51,342 bases of DNA from CABYIR01 sp038103905. GTDB taxonomy: Bacteria; Pseudomonadota; Alphaproteobacteria; Pelagibacterales; AG-422-B15. The DNA is taken from assembly GCA_038103905.1 (NCBI GenBank), contig JAYNZW010000010.1, positions 1-51,342 of the forward strand, in the 5' to 3' direction. This document shows, one piece after another, positions 41,197-50,697 of the stretch; position 1 is the stretch's first letter; each line of letters begins with the position of its first letter. The position numbers were made by a program, and so were the translations under genes. The notes below the pieces were generated by a model that saw only the letters and a program-made list of their open reading frames with translations, was not told the origin of the DNA and searched no databases.

Positions 41197-41967
41197 ATGA
41201 TTGATAACTTCATAGCTATAATAATGTTCAATTGGTTTATAGTCACTATTTTATGGATCTATTCTCTTTATTCAAAAAAAGCTGATATAATTGATACATA
41301 CTGGGGTCCAAGTTTCTTTTTTGTATGCTTAATTTTACTTTTTCGAGAAAATAATTACTTCTTAATTAACATTGTTACATCAATTATTGTTTTCATATGG
41401 TCTATGAGATTAATGATACATCTTCATATACGAAATCATAATAAAAATGAAGACGTACGGTACGTTAAATTAAAAAAGAGATACGGAAATTTTGGGATGT
41501 ACTTAATTTCATATTTAATTCAAGTAATACTTATTGCGATTGTATCATTACCCCTTCAGGTTCTTTTTTATTCTGACTTATCTCTAAATATAAATTTTAT
41601 CTCAATCTTAGGTATAACAATTTCGGCTTTAGGAATATTTATTGAAAGTTTGGCCGATATACAACTAACAAAATTCAAAAATGACTCAAGTAATAACGGT
41701 AAGGTTATGAATAAAGGACTATGGAGATATTCCAGACATCCAAATTATTTTGGCGATAGTCTTTTTTGGTGGGGAATCTTTATTATATCTTATGGAGTTA
41801 CATTTAATTTTTTTGTTATTATTTCTCCAATTGCAATGACCTATTTTCTATTAAAGGTTTCTGGAGTTTCCATGTTGGAAAACCAAATAAAACATACAAA
41901 GGATGGTTATAAAGAATATATTAAAACAACAAGTTCATTTATAATTATGCCACGAAAAAAAAGATGA
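41197..41967 (+). CDS. DUF1295 / steroid 5-alpha-reductase-like membrane protein
   Basis: A 256-residue protein with about six to seven hydrophobic helices. The C-terminal signature GLWRYSRHPNYFGDSLFWWGIF near residue 178 is that of the DUF1295 family, related to steroid reductases and isoprenylcysteine methyltransferases, and GYKEYIKTTSSFI closes the domain. The early YSKKADIIDTYWGPSF is also typical. The substrate is unknown. Its stop overlaps the hemB start by 4 nt (ATGA). Confidence 0.88.
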   Translation: MIDNFIAIIMFNWFIVTILWIYSLYSKKADIIDTYWGPSFFFVCLILLFRENNYFLINIVTSIIVFIWSMRLMIHLHIRNHNKNEDVRYVKLKKRYGNFGMYLISYLIQVILIAIVSLPLQVLFYSDLSLNINFISILGITISALGIFIESLADIQLTKFKNDSSNNGKVMNKGLWRYSRHPNYFGDSLFWWGIFIISYGVTFNFFVIISPIAMTYFLLKVSGVSMLENQIKHTKDGYKEYIKTTSSFIIMPRKKR

Positions 41968-42971
41968 ATAAATATTTAGAAACTTTTCCAATCAATCGTT
42001 TAAGAAGGACTCGACAATCAGAGTGGATACGGAGCTTGGTTAGTGAAAACTTACTATCCTCTAATGATTTAATATGGCCAGTCTTTTTATGTGAAGGAGC
42101 CAATATTAAAGATGAGATTAAAACTATGCCTGGAGTATTTCGATACTCTATTGATCGCTTATCAGAAGTAATAGATATTGCTTCTGAGCAAAAAATAAAT
42201 CTTATAGCATTATTCCCTAATACTCCTGATGAACTAAAAACCTCTGATGGGAATGAGTCATTGAACGAAAAAAATTTAGTCTGTAGAGCGCTGAACCAGA
42301 TAAAATCTCAAAAATTAAATTTTGGAGTAATGTGTGACGTTGCTCTAGACCCCTATACATCTCACGGTCATGATGGTCTTGTAAATAACAAAAATGAAAT
42401 TTTAAATGATGAAACAAATGATTTGCTTGTAAAGCAATCATTGTTATTAGCAGAGCACAAAGCAGACATTATAGCTCCTTCTGATATGATGGATGGAAGA
42501 ATTGGACAAATAAGAAAGGCATTAGAAGACGTCAATTATAAAAATACACTCCTATTGTCCTATACTGCTAAATATGCGTCAAACTTTTATGGCCCTTTTA
42601 GAGATGCTATTGGATCAAATAAAAATTTAAAGTTTGATAAAAAGAGTTACCAGATGGATTATTTAAATTCAAACGAGGCTTTACGTGAAGCAGCTCTTGA
42701 TATAGCTGAGGGGGCTGATCTTCTGATGGTAAAACCTGGAATTAGTTACCTTGACATAATTTATAAAATAAAAAATGAATTTAAATTTCCTACTTTTGCG
42801 TATCAAGTGTCAGGTGAATATTCAATGATCAAAGCTGCAAGTAATAAAGGATGGGTTGATGAAGGAAAAATTGTTATCGAACAATTAACATCTTTTAAAA
42901 GAGCCGGAGCAGATGCTATCCTAACTTATTTTGCTCCAGAAGTTGCAACACTAATCGACTCAATCCGTTAG
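41964..42971 (+). CDS. hemB: Delta-aminolevulinic acid dehydratase (porphobilinogen synthase)
   Basis: Condenses two aminolevulinates to porphobilinogen for heme. The 335-residue protein has the two active-site lysines in SYTAKYASNFYGPFRDA (near 200) and LMVKPGISYLDI (near 255). The metal segment DVALDPYTSHGHDG near residue 125 has aspartates in place of the zinc cysteines of the animal type, so it is probably Mg-dependent, as in many alphaproteobacteria. Its end overlaps the dehydrogenase pseudogene on the opposite strand by 12 nt. Confidence 0.96.
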   Translation: MNKYLETFPINRLRRTRQSEWIRSLVSENLLSSNDLIWPVFLCEGANIKDEIKTMPGVFRYSIDRLSEVIDIASEQKINLIALFPNTPDELKTSDGNESLNEKNLVCRALNQIKSQKLNFGVMCDVALDPYTSHGHDGLVNNKNEILNDETNDLLVKQSLLLAEHKADIIAPSDMMDGRIGQIRKALEDVNYKNTLLLSYTAKYASNFYGPFRDAIGSNKNLKFDKKSYQMDYLNSNEALREAALDIAEGADLLMVKPGISYLDIIYKIKNEFKFPTFAYQVSGEYSMIKAASNKGWVDEGKIVIEQLTSFKRAGADAILTYFAPEVATLIDSIR

Positions 42972-43777
42972 TCTTTTTAATAGACTAGAAGTGTCTAGCT
43001 TGTTATGTCCCATCTTTTGTAGTTCAGCATAAAATTGATCAACAATCTTTGTTATCTCGAGATTTATGCCAAATTCAGCTGCTTGATCAAAGGCAATTCC
43101 CAAATCTTTTCTCATTAAGTCAACCGCAAATCCAAAATCATATTTATCTTCTACCATCGTTTTTAGTCGATTATCAAGCTGCCATGATTGAGCTGCACCA
43201 CTAGAAATCACATCAAGGACGTCGTCAGCATCTAAATTTGTATTCTTCATAAAATAAACCGCTTCAGATAATCCTTGAACCAATCCAGCAATACAAACTT
43301 GATTAATTATTTTTGTTAACTGTCCCGATCCACTTTCACCCATATATTTTATTTTTTTGCCATAAGATTTCAAAACTCCTTCTGCAATCTTGAAAGGCTC
43401 AATACTTCCTCCTACCATTATACTTAATGCGCCGTTTACTGCACCTAATTCGCTTCATCTCCAATAAGTCGAACTATTTTTGGCGAAACCGTTGAGTGAT
43501 CAATATAAATTGTTTGTTCATTTAGTTGATGAAAGCAACCATTTTCTGAAGTAGTAATTTCAACTAAGTCATCATCATTACCTACGCAGGAAATTACAAA
43601 ATCAAATTTATGATTAATTTGAGATAAGCTTTCAATATAACTTCCATTATATTTGCTTGCCCACTCTAATGATTTTTTATTTGTTCTATTATAAACTGTT
43701 ACATCGTAATACTTACTTAGATGACCTGCCATAGGAAACCCCATTGTTCCCAGTCCAATAAATAATACTTTAGACAT
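42960..43777 (-). pseudogene. 3-hydroxyisobutyrate dehydrogenase-family gene with internal deletion
   Basis: Two frames together give a beta-hydroxyacid dehydrogenase. The N-terminal part (43445-43777) has FIGLGTMGFPMAGHL for NAD and ends IDHSTVSPKIVRLIGDEAN-stop. The C-terminal part resumes with GAVNGALSIMVGG and keeps the catalytic Lys in SGSGQLTKIINQ. Between them the conserved DAPVSGG substrate motif and about 15 residues in total are missing, with a frame change: about 46-55 nt seem deleted near 43440. The product could not work as written. Either a real pseudogene or an assembly error. Its start overlaps the end of the FAD oxidase gene by 8 nt. Confidence 0.82.
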
Positions 43778-45059
43778 TAAATATATCCATCATTCTTTGC
43801 ATCGCACTTATAGTAACAAGAAGAGGCATCCTAAATAATCTACCTCCAGGGAATTTTTTATGCTTAACTTTCTCAAACGCTTCAAGTTCATTTGTTTTTT
43901 CTGTCACCATACTTTCAGCTAGTATTTTGCCTGCAATGCCCGTTAAAGCTACGCCGTGCCCTGAAAAACCATGAGCATAAAAAATTTTATCATTTAACAT
44001 TCCGATATCCGGAACTCTGTTAACAGTAAGAGCGATATATCCACCCCAGATATATTCTACCTTTAAAGATTTAAGTGATGGAAAAACTTTATCCAGCTGT
44101 ATTTTTGTTCTTTTTTTTAGTCTTTCTACATTTCTAAGTGAATAGCCAACAACTCCCCCAAATAGCATTCTTTTACTCTGAGATAATCTATAATAATTTA
44201 AATCAAAATTTGTATCACTAACACAGTAATCATTCTTGAGTATAGCTCCTTGTAGACCCGTGTTTAATGGCTCAGTGCACACTATATAAGTAGCACACGG
44301 CATAATTCTGCTTTCTATTCCAAGGTTTAATCCTTTAATATAGGCATTGCAACAAACTGCAATTTTTTTAGCTTTCACTGAGCCTGTTGGTGTCAAAACT
44401 TCACAATGACTTATAAACTGATTAATTTTGTTTACACATGAATTTTCAAAAATTTTAACATTTAAATATTCAGCAGCTTCTAATAAGCCAAGTACATATT
44501 TAAGCGGATGTAAATGACCAGCTCCTTTGTCTAAAATACCGCCATAATAAACTGAAGATCCAATTTCTTTTTCAGTTTGTAATTTATCTAGAACTTCAAG
44601 CTTATCGTAATTAAACGTTTTTAATTTATATTCACAATTTTTTTCATATTCTTTTAGTTTTGCTACGCTTGTTGCGGCGTTTATTCCACCATTCTTTTTA
44701 TCACATTTTATTTCAAATTCTGCAATTCTCTGATCGATTAGCTCTACAGCAGATTGGGAAATATTCCAAAGCTGTTTAGCGTGATCTATGCCATATTTTT
44801 TTTCTATTACTTCAATTCCCCATGAAACATCATTCCATATTTGACCTCCATTTCTGCCTGATGCCCCCCAGCCAATAATATTTTGCTCTAAAAGAATTAC
44901 TTTTAAGCCTTTCTTCGCTGCTTCTATTGCAGTTGATAGCCCTGAAAATCCACCTCCTACAACGCAAATATCACAATTATAATTATCTTTTAAATTGGGA
45001 TAGTACTTCTTCTCTCTATCTAAACTTGACGCGTAATAACTATCTGGATAACTGGTCAT
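43770..45059 (-). CDS. FAD-dependent amine/amino-acid oxidase (DAO family, PuuB/OrdL-like)
   Basis: A 429-residue flavoprotein. The Rossmann motif CVVGGGFSGLSTAIEAAKKG near residue 33 binds FAD, and GWGASGRNGGQIW near 63 is diagnostic for the gamma-glutamylputrescine oxidase/OrdL branch. Near the end, YAHGFSGHGVALTGIAGKILAE is the typical C-terminal FAD contact. Expected to oxidise an amine or N-substituted amino acid. The link to putrescine made by AguA/AguB about 30 kb away is only an inference. It is coupled to the dehydrogenase-like pseudogene downstream and starts 20 nt after parC. Confidence 0.88.
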   Translation of the reverse strand: MTSYPDSYYASSLDREKKYYPNLKDNYNCDICVVGGGFSGLSTAIEAAKKGLKVILLEQNIIGWGASGRNGGQIWNDVSWGIEVIEKKYGIDHAKQLWNISQSAVELIDQRIAEFEIKCDKKNGGINAATSVAKLKEYEKNCEYKLKTFNYDKLEVLDKLQTEKEIGSSVYYGGILDKGAGHLHPLKYVLGLLEAAEYLNVKIFENSCVNKINQFISHCEVLTPTGSVKAKKIAVCCNAYIKGLNLGIESRIMPCATYIVCTEPLNTGLQGAILKNDYCVSDTNFDLNYYRLSQSKRMLFGGVVGYSLRNVERLKKRTKIQLDKVFPSLKSLKVEYIWGGYIALTVNRVPDIGMLNDKIFYAHGFSGHGVALTGIAGKILAESMVTEKTNELEAFEKVKHKKFPGGRLFRMPLLVTISAMQRMMDIFNV

Positions 45060-45079
45060 AATTAATAAATTAGCTTTAT

Positions 45080-47281
45080 TTAAATTTTTAAGTGTAAGTT
45101 TTTAGGCTCAATCTTACCTGCCTGAGCCCTTTTACCTATCCATTTTTTTAAATCTGTTGATTTTAAAAGGATTTTATTACTTTTATCGATAATGCCTTCA
45201 TCTGATTTAAAACATATTGATTTAAAAGTTTTACCATTTTTAAATTTTTGTAATGTGACACCGCGCCCTTTTTGCATCTGCGGAATATCCGCATGATCAA
45301 TAATAAGAAGCTTAATAGATTTTTTTTCTCCACTAAATATTGCAATAGAATCTCCATATTTTTCACTACATGATATTGCACGATCATTATCTTTTAAATT
45401 CATAACTCTTTTCCCTGACTTAGTAGATGCCATTAAATCCTCAGCATTAACAAAAAACCCTTTGCCAGAAGAGCTAGTAATTAGATATTTCTTTGAAGTG
45501 TCATAGAAGTTTGCAAAAATTATTTCTTCATTATCACTTTTATCTATCATTAGACTAAGCGGATCTCCAAATCCTCTTCCAGTATTAATCTTGGCACAAT
45601 TAATTGTATAAAATTTTCCTAATGATGAAAAAAGCAGTAATCTATCGTTATTTCTACATTGAATAATAAATTTTTTGCTGTCGCCATCCTTATATTTTAT
45701 ATTTTCATAATCTTCTTGGTGACCCCTTAAAGATTTAATCCATCCATTTTTAGATATTAAAACTGTAATAGGGTCTTTAGATTCAAATTGATCAATCTCA
45801 TACTCAACATTTTTGTAATTATTATTAATTAAAGTTCTTCGATTTACGCAGCCTTTAACATTATGAAATATTTCAAGATTTTCTTTAAATTCACTTTCTA
45901 AGATTGAAGTTTGTTTTGTTTTAGAGCGCAAAATTAATTCTAATTCTTTTTTTATTGATAAAAGCTCTTTATGCTCTTCTTTAATTTGTTTTTCTTCCAA
46001 TTTTTTCAATTGCCTTAATCTCATAGCAAGTATTGCTTCGGCTTGTCTGTGGTTAATTTTGAATGTCTTCATTAATTTTTTTTCTGGATTATCTGAATTT
46101 CTTATTATCTTTATTACTTGGTTCAAATGAGAGAAAACTATTAAAAACCCTTTTAAAATTTCAATTCTATTTTGTGCTTTAATTAATCTGAACTTTGATC
46201 TTCTCTTTAAGACATTGTATCTATGATCTAAAAAAGATAATAATGAATCTCTTAAACTAAAAACTTTAGGCTCAAGTTTACTACTTATAGCATTCAAATT
46301 GATTGAGTATCTAATTTCTAGATCAGTATTTTTAAATAAATCTTCCATTACTACGTCAGATTTAAAAGTTCGATTTTTCGGAATTAACACAATTCTTATA
46401 TCTTCAGCAGACTCATCCTGAATGGTTTCAAGATAATTGATTTTTTTTTCGTCAATCATTTCTGAAATCTTTTCTATAATTTTTGATTTGTTTACTTGGT
46501 AAGGAATTTCGTTAATTATAATTTGATACTGTCCACGACCAAGACTTTCTTCCTTCCAACAGGCCCTAAGTCGTATTGTCCCTTTGCCTTTTGAATAAGC
46601 ATCCTTAATTGATAGTTTGCTATCAACAATTTCACCCCCAGTAGGAAAGTCAGGCCCAGGAATAATCTTGATTAAATCAGCATTACTTAATTTAGGTTTC
46701 TTTAATAGTTTTAAAAGAGCCGTAAAAAGTTCATCAATATTATGAGGAGGTATGTTTGTTGCCATTCCAACTGCGATACCTGTACTTCCATTTGCAAGTA
46801 AATTTGGAAATGCAGATGGTAATACAATAGGCTCTTGTTCAACTCCATCATATGTCTTGATAAGATCAATTGTATCTTCAGATATATCTTTCAGCATTAT
46901 TTCAGCAAGCGGTGTAAGCCGAGCTTCCGTGTATCTCATAGCAGCCGCATTATCACCATCAATGTTTCCAAAATTTCCTTGTCCATCAACCAATGGGTAT
47001 CTTGTGGAAAATTCTTGAGCCAGTCTAACAAGAGCTTCATAAACAGACTGATCACCGTGTGGATGGTATTTACCAATGACATCACCTACTATCCTTGCGG
47101 ACTTTTTAAAACCAGAATTATTGTTTAGTCTCAATTGGTACATTGCAAAAAGAAGCCTTCTGTGAACTGGTTTCAGACCATCCCTAACATCTGGTAAAGC
47201 TCTATGAGTAATAGTTGATAACGCGTAAGAAAGGTATCGATCTTCTAATGCGTTTGTGAATTCAATTTTTTTTATACTCAT
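45080..47281 (-). CDS. parC: DNA topoisomerase IV subunit A
   Basis: Decatenates daughter chromosomes with ParE. The 733-residue protein starts with the winged-helix breakage domain: LPDVRDGLKPVHRRLLFAM near residue 30, KYHPHGDQSVYEALVRLAQ near 72 and the catalytic Tyr in AAMRYTEARL near 115. The C-terminal ~250 residues form beta-propeller repeats as in ParC. Length and the fewer propeller repeats favour ParC over GyrA. It follows recO by 5 nt. Confidence 0.93.
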   Translation of the reverse strand: MSIKKIEFTNALEDRYLSYALSTITHRALPDVRDGLKPVHRRLLFAMYQLRLNNNSGFKKSARIVGDVIGKYHPHGDQSVYEALVRLAQEFSTRYPLVDGQGNFGNIDGDNAAAMRYTEARLTPLAEIMLKDISEDTIDLIKTYDGVEQEPIVLPSAFPNLLANGSTGIAVGMATNIPPHNIDELFTALLKLLKKPKLSNADLIKIIPGPDFPTGGEIVDSKLSIKDAYSKGKGTIRLRACWKEESLGRGQYQIIINEIPYQVNKSKIIEKISEMIDEKKINYLETIQDESAEDIRIVLIPKNRTFKSDVVMEDLFKNTDLEIRYSINLNAISSKLEPKVFSLRDSLLSFLDHRYNVLKRRSKFRLIKAQNRIEILKGFLIVFSHLNQVIKIIRNSDNPEKKLMKTFKINHRQAEAILAMRLRQLKKLEEKQIKEEHKELLSIKKELELILRSKTKQTSILESEFKENLEIFHNVKGCVNRRTLINNNYKNVEYEIDQFESKDPITVLISKNGWIKSLRGHQEDYENIKYKDGDSKKFIIQCRNNDRLLLFSSLGKFYTINCAKINTGRGFGDPLSLMIDKSDNEEIIFANFYDTSKKYLITSSSGKGFFVNAEDLMASTKSGKRVMNLKDNDRAISCSEKYGDSIAIFSGEKKSIKLLIIDHADIPQMQKGRGVTLQKFKNGKTFKSICFKSDEGIIDKSNKILLKSTDLKKWIGKRAQAGKIEPKNLHLKI

Positions 47282-47286
47282 AATTT

Positions 47287-48009
47287 TTAATGATTAAATA
47301 TCTCTTTTAGACGATTCCTACTCTGTGGGAAATTAAGATTATTTGGAGAGAAGAATCGCTTTTTAAAAAAGAATTCTGTCAAATTTAAAGCATCATAAAT
47401 GTCCTTACTTTGATAATCAGCATTAGATTCTGTCATAAATTTTGGCAATATTAGCAATCTACTTTTATAATCACCTGCGCCTTCATCTGTGACGGCCCTT
47501 CCACTGGAAGGTGAGACATAATTTAAATTAGATGATTTAGAAGTTACTGCGCATCTCTCAAGATCAAGGCCATAACCAATTTCACTTAATAATTGCATTT
47601 CCCAAAAAACATATTCTTTGATCCATTCTTTTTCTGTTTTTGAAATAGTTTCAATTAGCTTTCTACTTGAAAAAAATATTACAGGATTTGGTTGACTTTC
47701 TGCCATTGTCAAAGAAATCAAAGAACAAATAGATGAAATAGCACTTAATTTTTCCTTAAATTGCAAAATATGTGACGACCACAATTTGATAGGTTCAATA
47801 TTATAATTCCCTAGATGAGTTTCTAATCTTCCCGACCAGCTTGCGAAAACCTCATTGCCTGGCTCAATAATTGATCTTTTATTTTTTGAATGTAGGCCCC
47901 TAATAAGGCCCTTGTGCTTTCCATGCTCTTCTGTAAAAATTTCTAAAATATAAGATTTCTCGTTATGTTTTGAAAAATTCAAAATTATTCCATTACTCGA
48001 CCATCTCAT
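47287..48009 (-). CDS. recO: DNA repair protein RecO
   Basis: Helps load RecA on single-stranded DNA with RecR. The 240-residue protein shows the N-terminal OB fold (NGIILNFSKHNEKSYILEIFTEEHGKHKGLIRG), and the helical C-terminal domain with LLSEIGYGLDLERCAVT near 140. No CxxC zinc pairs are seen, as is often so in alphaproteobacteria. The start overlaps the era stop by 4 nt (ATGA). Confidence 0.9.
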   Translation of the reverse strand: MRWSSNGIILNFSKHNEKSYILEIFTEEHGKHKGLIRGLHSKNKRSIIEPGNEVFASWSGRLETHLGNYNIEPIKLWSSHILQFKEKLSAISSICSLISLTMAESQPNPVIFFSSRKLIETISKTEKEWIKEYVFWEMQLLSEIGYGLDLERCAVTSKSSNLNYVSPSSGRAVTDEGAGDYKSRLLILPKFMTESNADYQSKDIYDALNLTEFFFKKRFFSPNNLNFPQSRNRLKEIFNH

Positions 48010-48857
48010 AAGCTTTTTTCAGAAAAAAGTTTTACAAATAAAAAAAGATGAATTTTCTTATTTTCGTAAATTGAAATTTCTTTTCTTGCTTGAACTCCTA
48101 TTTCTTTAAGAGTTGATCCATTTTTTCCAATAAGAATATTTTTATGAGATTTTTTATAAACTTTTATCATTTGATATATTTTTATTTCATCTTTTATCTT
48201 AACAATTTTTTCAGTCTGAACTTTACATTGATATGGAATTTCTCTATGAACTTTATCATATATCTTTTCTCTAGTTACTTCAGAATAAAATAAGTCTTTT
48301 TTTATAAATAATTTCTTTTTTGGTGAATATTTATTCTTTCTTTTGGGTAAATAATTTTTTGTGAATTCTAGTAAACTTTCTATTCCATCATTTGACATGG
48401 CTGATATAGGAAATATAGACTCAAATAAATCAAAATTTTTGAATTTATTTATTTCCTGAAGTATCTTATTTTTCTTAACTTTATCTATTTTATTCAGCAG
48501 TAAAAAAACTTTCTGGTTTTTTTTTATTTTATTTTCTAGTGTTGGGATTATTTTTTTTATTTCAAAATCATTTTTTTTTGAAATATCAAAAACTAGATAG
48601 ATAATATGAGCTAGCTCAAGCTCTGAAAAGGCAGAAGTGGTCATTTTATTAGATATTTTTTTAGTAGATGAAAAAATTCCAGGAGTATCGCTGAATATAA
48701 ACTCAGCTTCGGAAAGATTAAAAAGAGTTTTTTGATTAAAAGTTGTTGATTGTTGCTTACGTGAAACCATTGTCACTCGCTTTCCAACTATCTTATTTAA
48801 TAAGGTTGATTTACCTGAATTCGTTGGACCGAGAAGTAAAATACTGCCGCTCCTCAC
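48006..48857 (-). CDS. era: GTPase Era
   Basis: Ribosome-assembly GTPase that binds 16S rRNA. The 283-residue protein has G1 GPTNSGKST near residue 10, G3 DTPGI near 58, G4 NKID near 121, and G5 SAMSNDG. A C-terminal KH domain with KNILIGKNGSTLKEIGVQARKEI (near 240) follows. The start is GTG, overlapping the rnc stop by one base (TAGTG). The KH region is rich in lysine and phenylalanine. Confidence 0.95.
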   Translation of the reverse strand: MRSGSILLLGPTNSGKSTLLNKIVGKRVTMVSRKQQSTTFNQKTLFNLSEAEFIFSDTPGIFSSTKKISNKMTTSAFSELELAHIIYLVFDISKKNDFEIKKIIPTLENKIKKNQKVFLLLNKIDKVKKNKILQEINKFKNFDLFESIFPISAMSNDGIESLLEFTKNYLPKRKNKYSPKKKLFIKKDLFYSEVTREKIYDKVHREIPYQCKVQTEKIVKIKDEIKIYQMIKVYKKSHKNILIGKNGSTLKEIGVQARKEISIYENKKIHLFLFVKLFSEKSL

Positions 48858-49522
48858 TAAATTTTGTTACTTTCTAAGAATTTAGTAGCGGCTAATTTTT
48901 CTGCTTCTTTTACTGTACTAGCTTCTGCTTTTGCTGAATTATAATTTTCAAAAGATACTTCAATACAAAAAACTGGATCATGATCAGGGCCAGTCTTGCT
49001 TATAGTTTTATAAATCGGAAGTTTTTTATGTTTCTTAAGCAACTCTTCCTGTAAGGCTGATTTAGAATCAATTGGTTTAAAATTTAGGTTTTCAATCAAA
49101 TCACTCCAATATAAAAGAATAAATTTCTTTGCCTGGCTGTAACCACCATCATGATAAATGGCTCCTATAAGAGCTTCACAACAATTTGATAAAATACTTT
49201 TTTTCTGATTACCATCTGACTGGATTTCCGTATATCCCAACTGAATAAAATCCATTAAATTAATTTTTTGAGCAACTTCAAAACATGTATCTTTATTTAC
49301 CAGCTTACTAAGCTTCTTATCTAAAACACCCTCTTTATCAGAAGGGTAAAATTCTATTAGCTTTTCTGTTATTACTAATGATAAAACTCTATCGCCTAAA
49401 AACTCGAGCACTTCATTACTCGAGTCATCTATTTTACTTTTATGTGTTAATGCTTGTGTAAGAATATTCTTGTCATTGAACTGATAATTTATAAGATCTT
49501 GAATAAATTTACTTGAGTTCAT
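48857..49522 (-). CDS. rnc: Ribonuclease III
   Basis: Double-strand RNA endonuclease for rRNA and mRNA processing. With the start at MNSSKFIQDLINYQF, 1 nt after the lepB stop, it is 221 residues; a start 42 nt upstream would sit inside lepB and is less likely. The catalytic signature EVLEFLGDRVLSLVI is near residue 38, and NCCEALIGAIYHDGG carries the second metal site. The last ~70 residues are the dsRNA-binding domain, ending EAEKLAATKFLES. Confidence 0.94.
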   Translation of the reverse strand: MNSSKFIQDLINYQFNDKNILTQALTHKSKIDDSSNEVLEFLGDRVLSLVITEKLIEFYPSDKEGVLDKKLSKLVNKDTCFEVAQKINLMDFIQLGYTEIQSDGNQKKSILSNCCEALIGAIYHDGGYSQAKKFILLYWSDLIENLNFKPIDSKSALQEELLKKHKKLPIYKTISKTGPDHDPVFCIEVSFENYNSAKAEASTVKEAEKLAATKFLESNKI

Positions 49523-49523
49523 T

Positions 49524-50303
49524 TTAATTAATAAAATTAAATATTCTTTTATATTGTATGCCAAACGGCCATTTCCAAAACTCTAGGATAGTTGATCCAT
49601 CTTTAGTTGAGAAAAAAATTATTTGTGCTTTTCCTACTAGATTTTTAATAGGAATTGGACCAACAAAACGACTATCTTTTGAATTATCTCTATTATCTCC
49701 AAGTACAAAAAAATTATTTTCTGGAACGGTATATTGATCAAAATTATCTGCTGGTCCATCATTATGATAATTATAAATTTCATATGATTTTCCAGACAAA
49801 TCAGTCTCAAGAAAAACTTCTAATTCAATTACTTTTCCATTTTTCAAAATTTTTTTATCTGTTCTTAATTTTTTCTGTTTTAAAGTTTCGCCATTTATTG
49901 ATAAAACTCCATCTTTCATCAAAATGACATCACCCGGAATACCAATTATTCTCTTTATATAGTCTACGCCAAATGAGTCATCGTTAATACCAGACCCTGT
50001 GGGAACCTTAAAAACTGCTACATCACCTCTTTTAGGCACACTAAAGAATATGCGATCTGATATTATATCTAGACTAAAAGGAAAGCTGTGCCGACTATAT
50101 CCATAGGTAAATTTAGAAACAAATAATCTGTCTCCTACTAAAAGATTTGGCTCCATAGATGATGATGGAATAAAAAAAGGTTGAAAGAAGAATGTCCTAA
50201 TAAATAACGCAATAAGAATGGCATAAAAGATAGTTTTTGTATTTGATACAAGCCATTCCTTTGATAAAAATTCTTCTTCTTTTTTTTCTTTTATCTTTTT
50301 CAT
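49524..50303 (-). CDS. lepB: Signal peptidase I
   Basis: Removes signal peptides at the outer face of the inner membrane. The 259-residue protein has one N-terminal anchor helix (TIFYAILIALFIRTFFF). The catalytic Ser is in IPSSSMEPNLLVGD near residue 49, the Lys in YIKRIIGIPGD near 117, and the GDNRDNSKDSRFVGPI box near 197. The start overlaps the acpS stop by 4 nt (ATGA). Confidence 0.96.
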   Translation of the reverse strand: MKKIKEKKEEEFLSKEWLVSNTKTIFYAILIALFIRTFFFQPFFIPSSSMEPNLLVGDRLFVSKFTYGYSRHSFPFSLDIISDRIFFSVPKRGDVAVFKVPTGSGINDDSFGVDYIKRIIGIPGDVILMKDGVLSINGETLKQKKLRTDKKILKNGKVIELEVFLETDLSGKSYEIYNYHNDGPADNFDQYTVPENNFFVLGDNRDNSKDSRFVGPIPIKNLVGKAQIIFFSTKDGSTILEFWKWPFGIQYKRIFNFIN

Positions 50304-50695
50304 TTTAATTCAGATGAAATAATAACTAATGCTTGAGCATACGGATACTCATCAGTAATTGTAAGATTAATGCAGGCAGTCTCATTAGATGGAAGCAATG
50401 AGTTTAAATGCTTTAGCGAATTACCTGTAAAGTTAATTGTAGGTTTTCCAGACGGCAGATTTACTACTTCTAGATCTTTCCAAAAAACCCCTTTCCTAAA
50501 ACCTGTACCAAGTGCTTTAGATGCAGCTTCTTTCGCAGCAAATCTTTTAGCAAAACACTCTTTGCTATTGTATCTTTGTTCGCATTTATTTATTTCACTT
50601 TTGGTAAAGACTCTATTTTTAAATCGATCTCCATACCTTGATAAGGTCTTTTCTATCCTTCTTATATCTATCAAGTCTGACCCAATTCCAATCAT
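50300..50695 (-). CDS. acpS: Holo-[acyl-carrier-protein] synthase
   Basis: Attaches phosphopantetheine from CoA to acyl carrier protein. The 131-residue protein shows IGIGSDLIDIRRIEKTL at the start (metal Asp) and FAKRFAAKEAASKALGTGF near residue 48 (catalytic Glu/Lys). It starts 2 nt after the pdxJ stop; pdxJ-acpS-lepB-rnc-era is a common proteobacterial run. Confidence 0.95.
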   Translation of the reverse strand: MIGIGSDLIDIRRIEKTLSRYGDRFKNRVFTKSEINKCEQRYNSKECFAKRFAAKEAASKALGTGFRKGVFWKDLEVVNLPSGKPTINFTGNSLKHLNSLLPSNETACINLTITDEYPYAQALVIISSELK

Positions 50696-50697
50696 TG

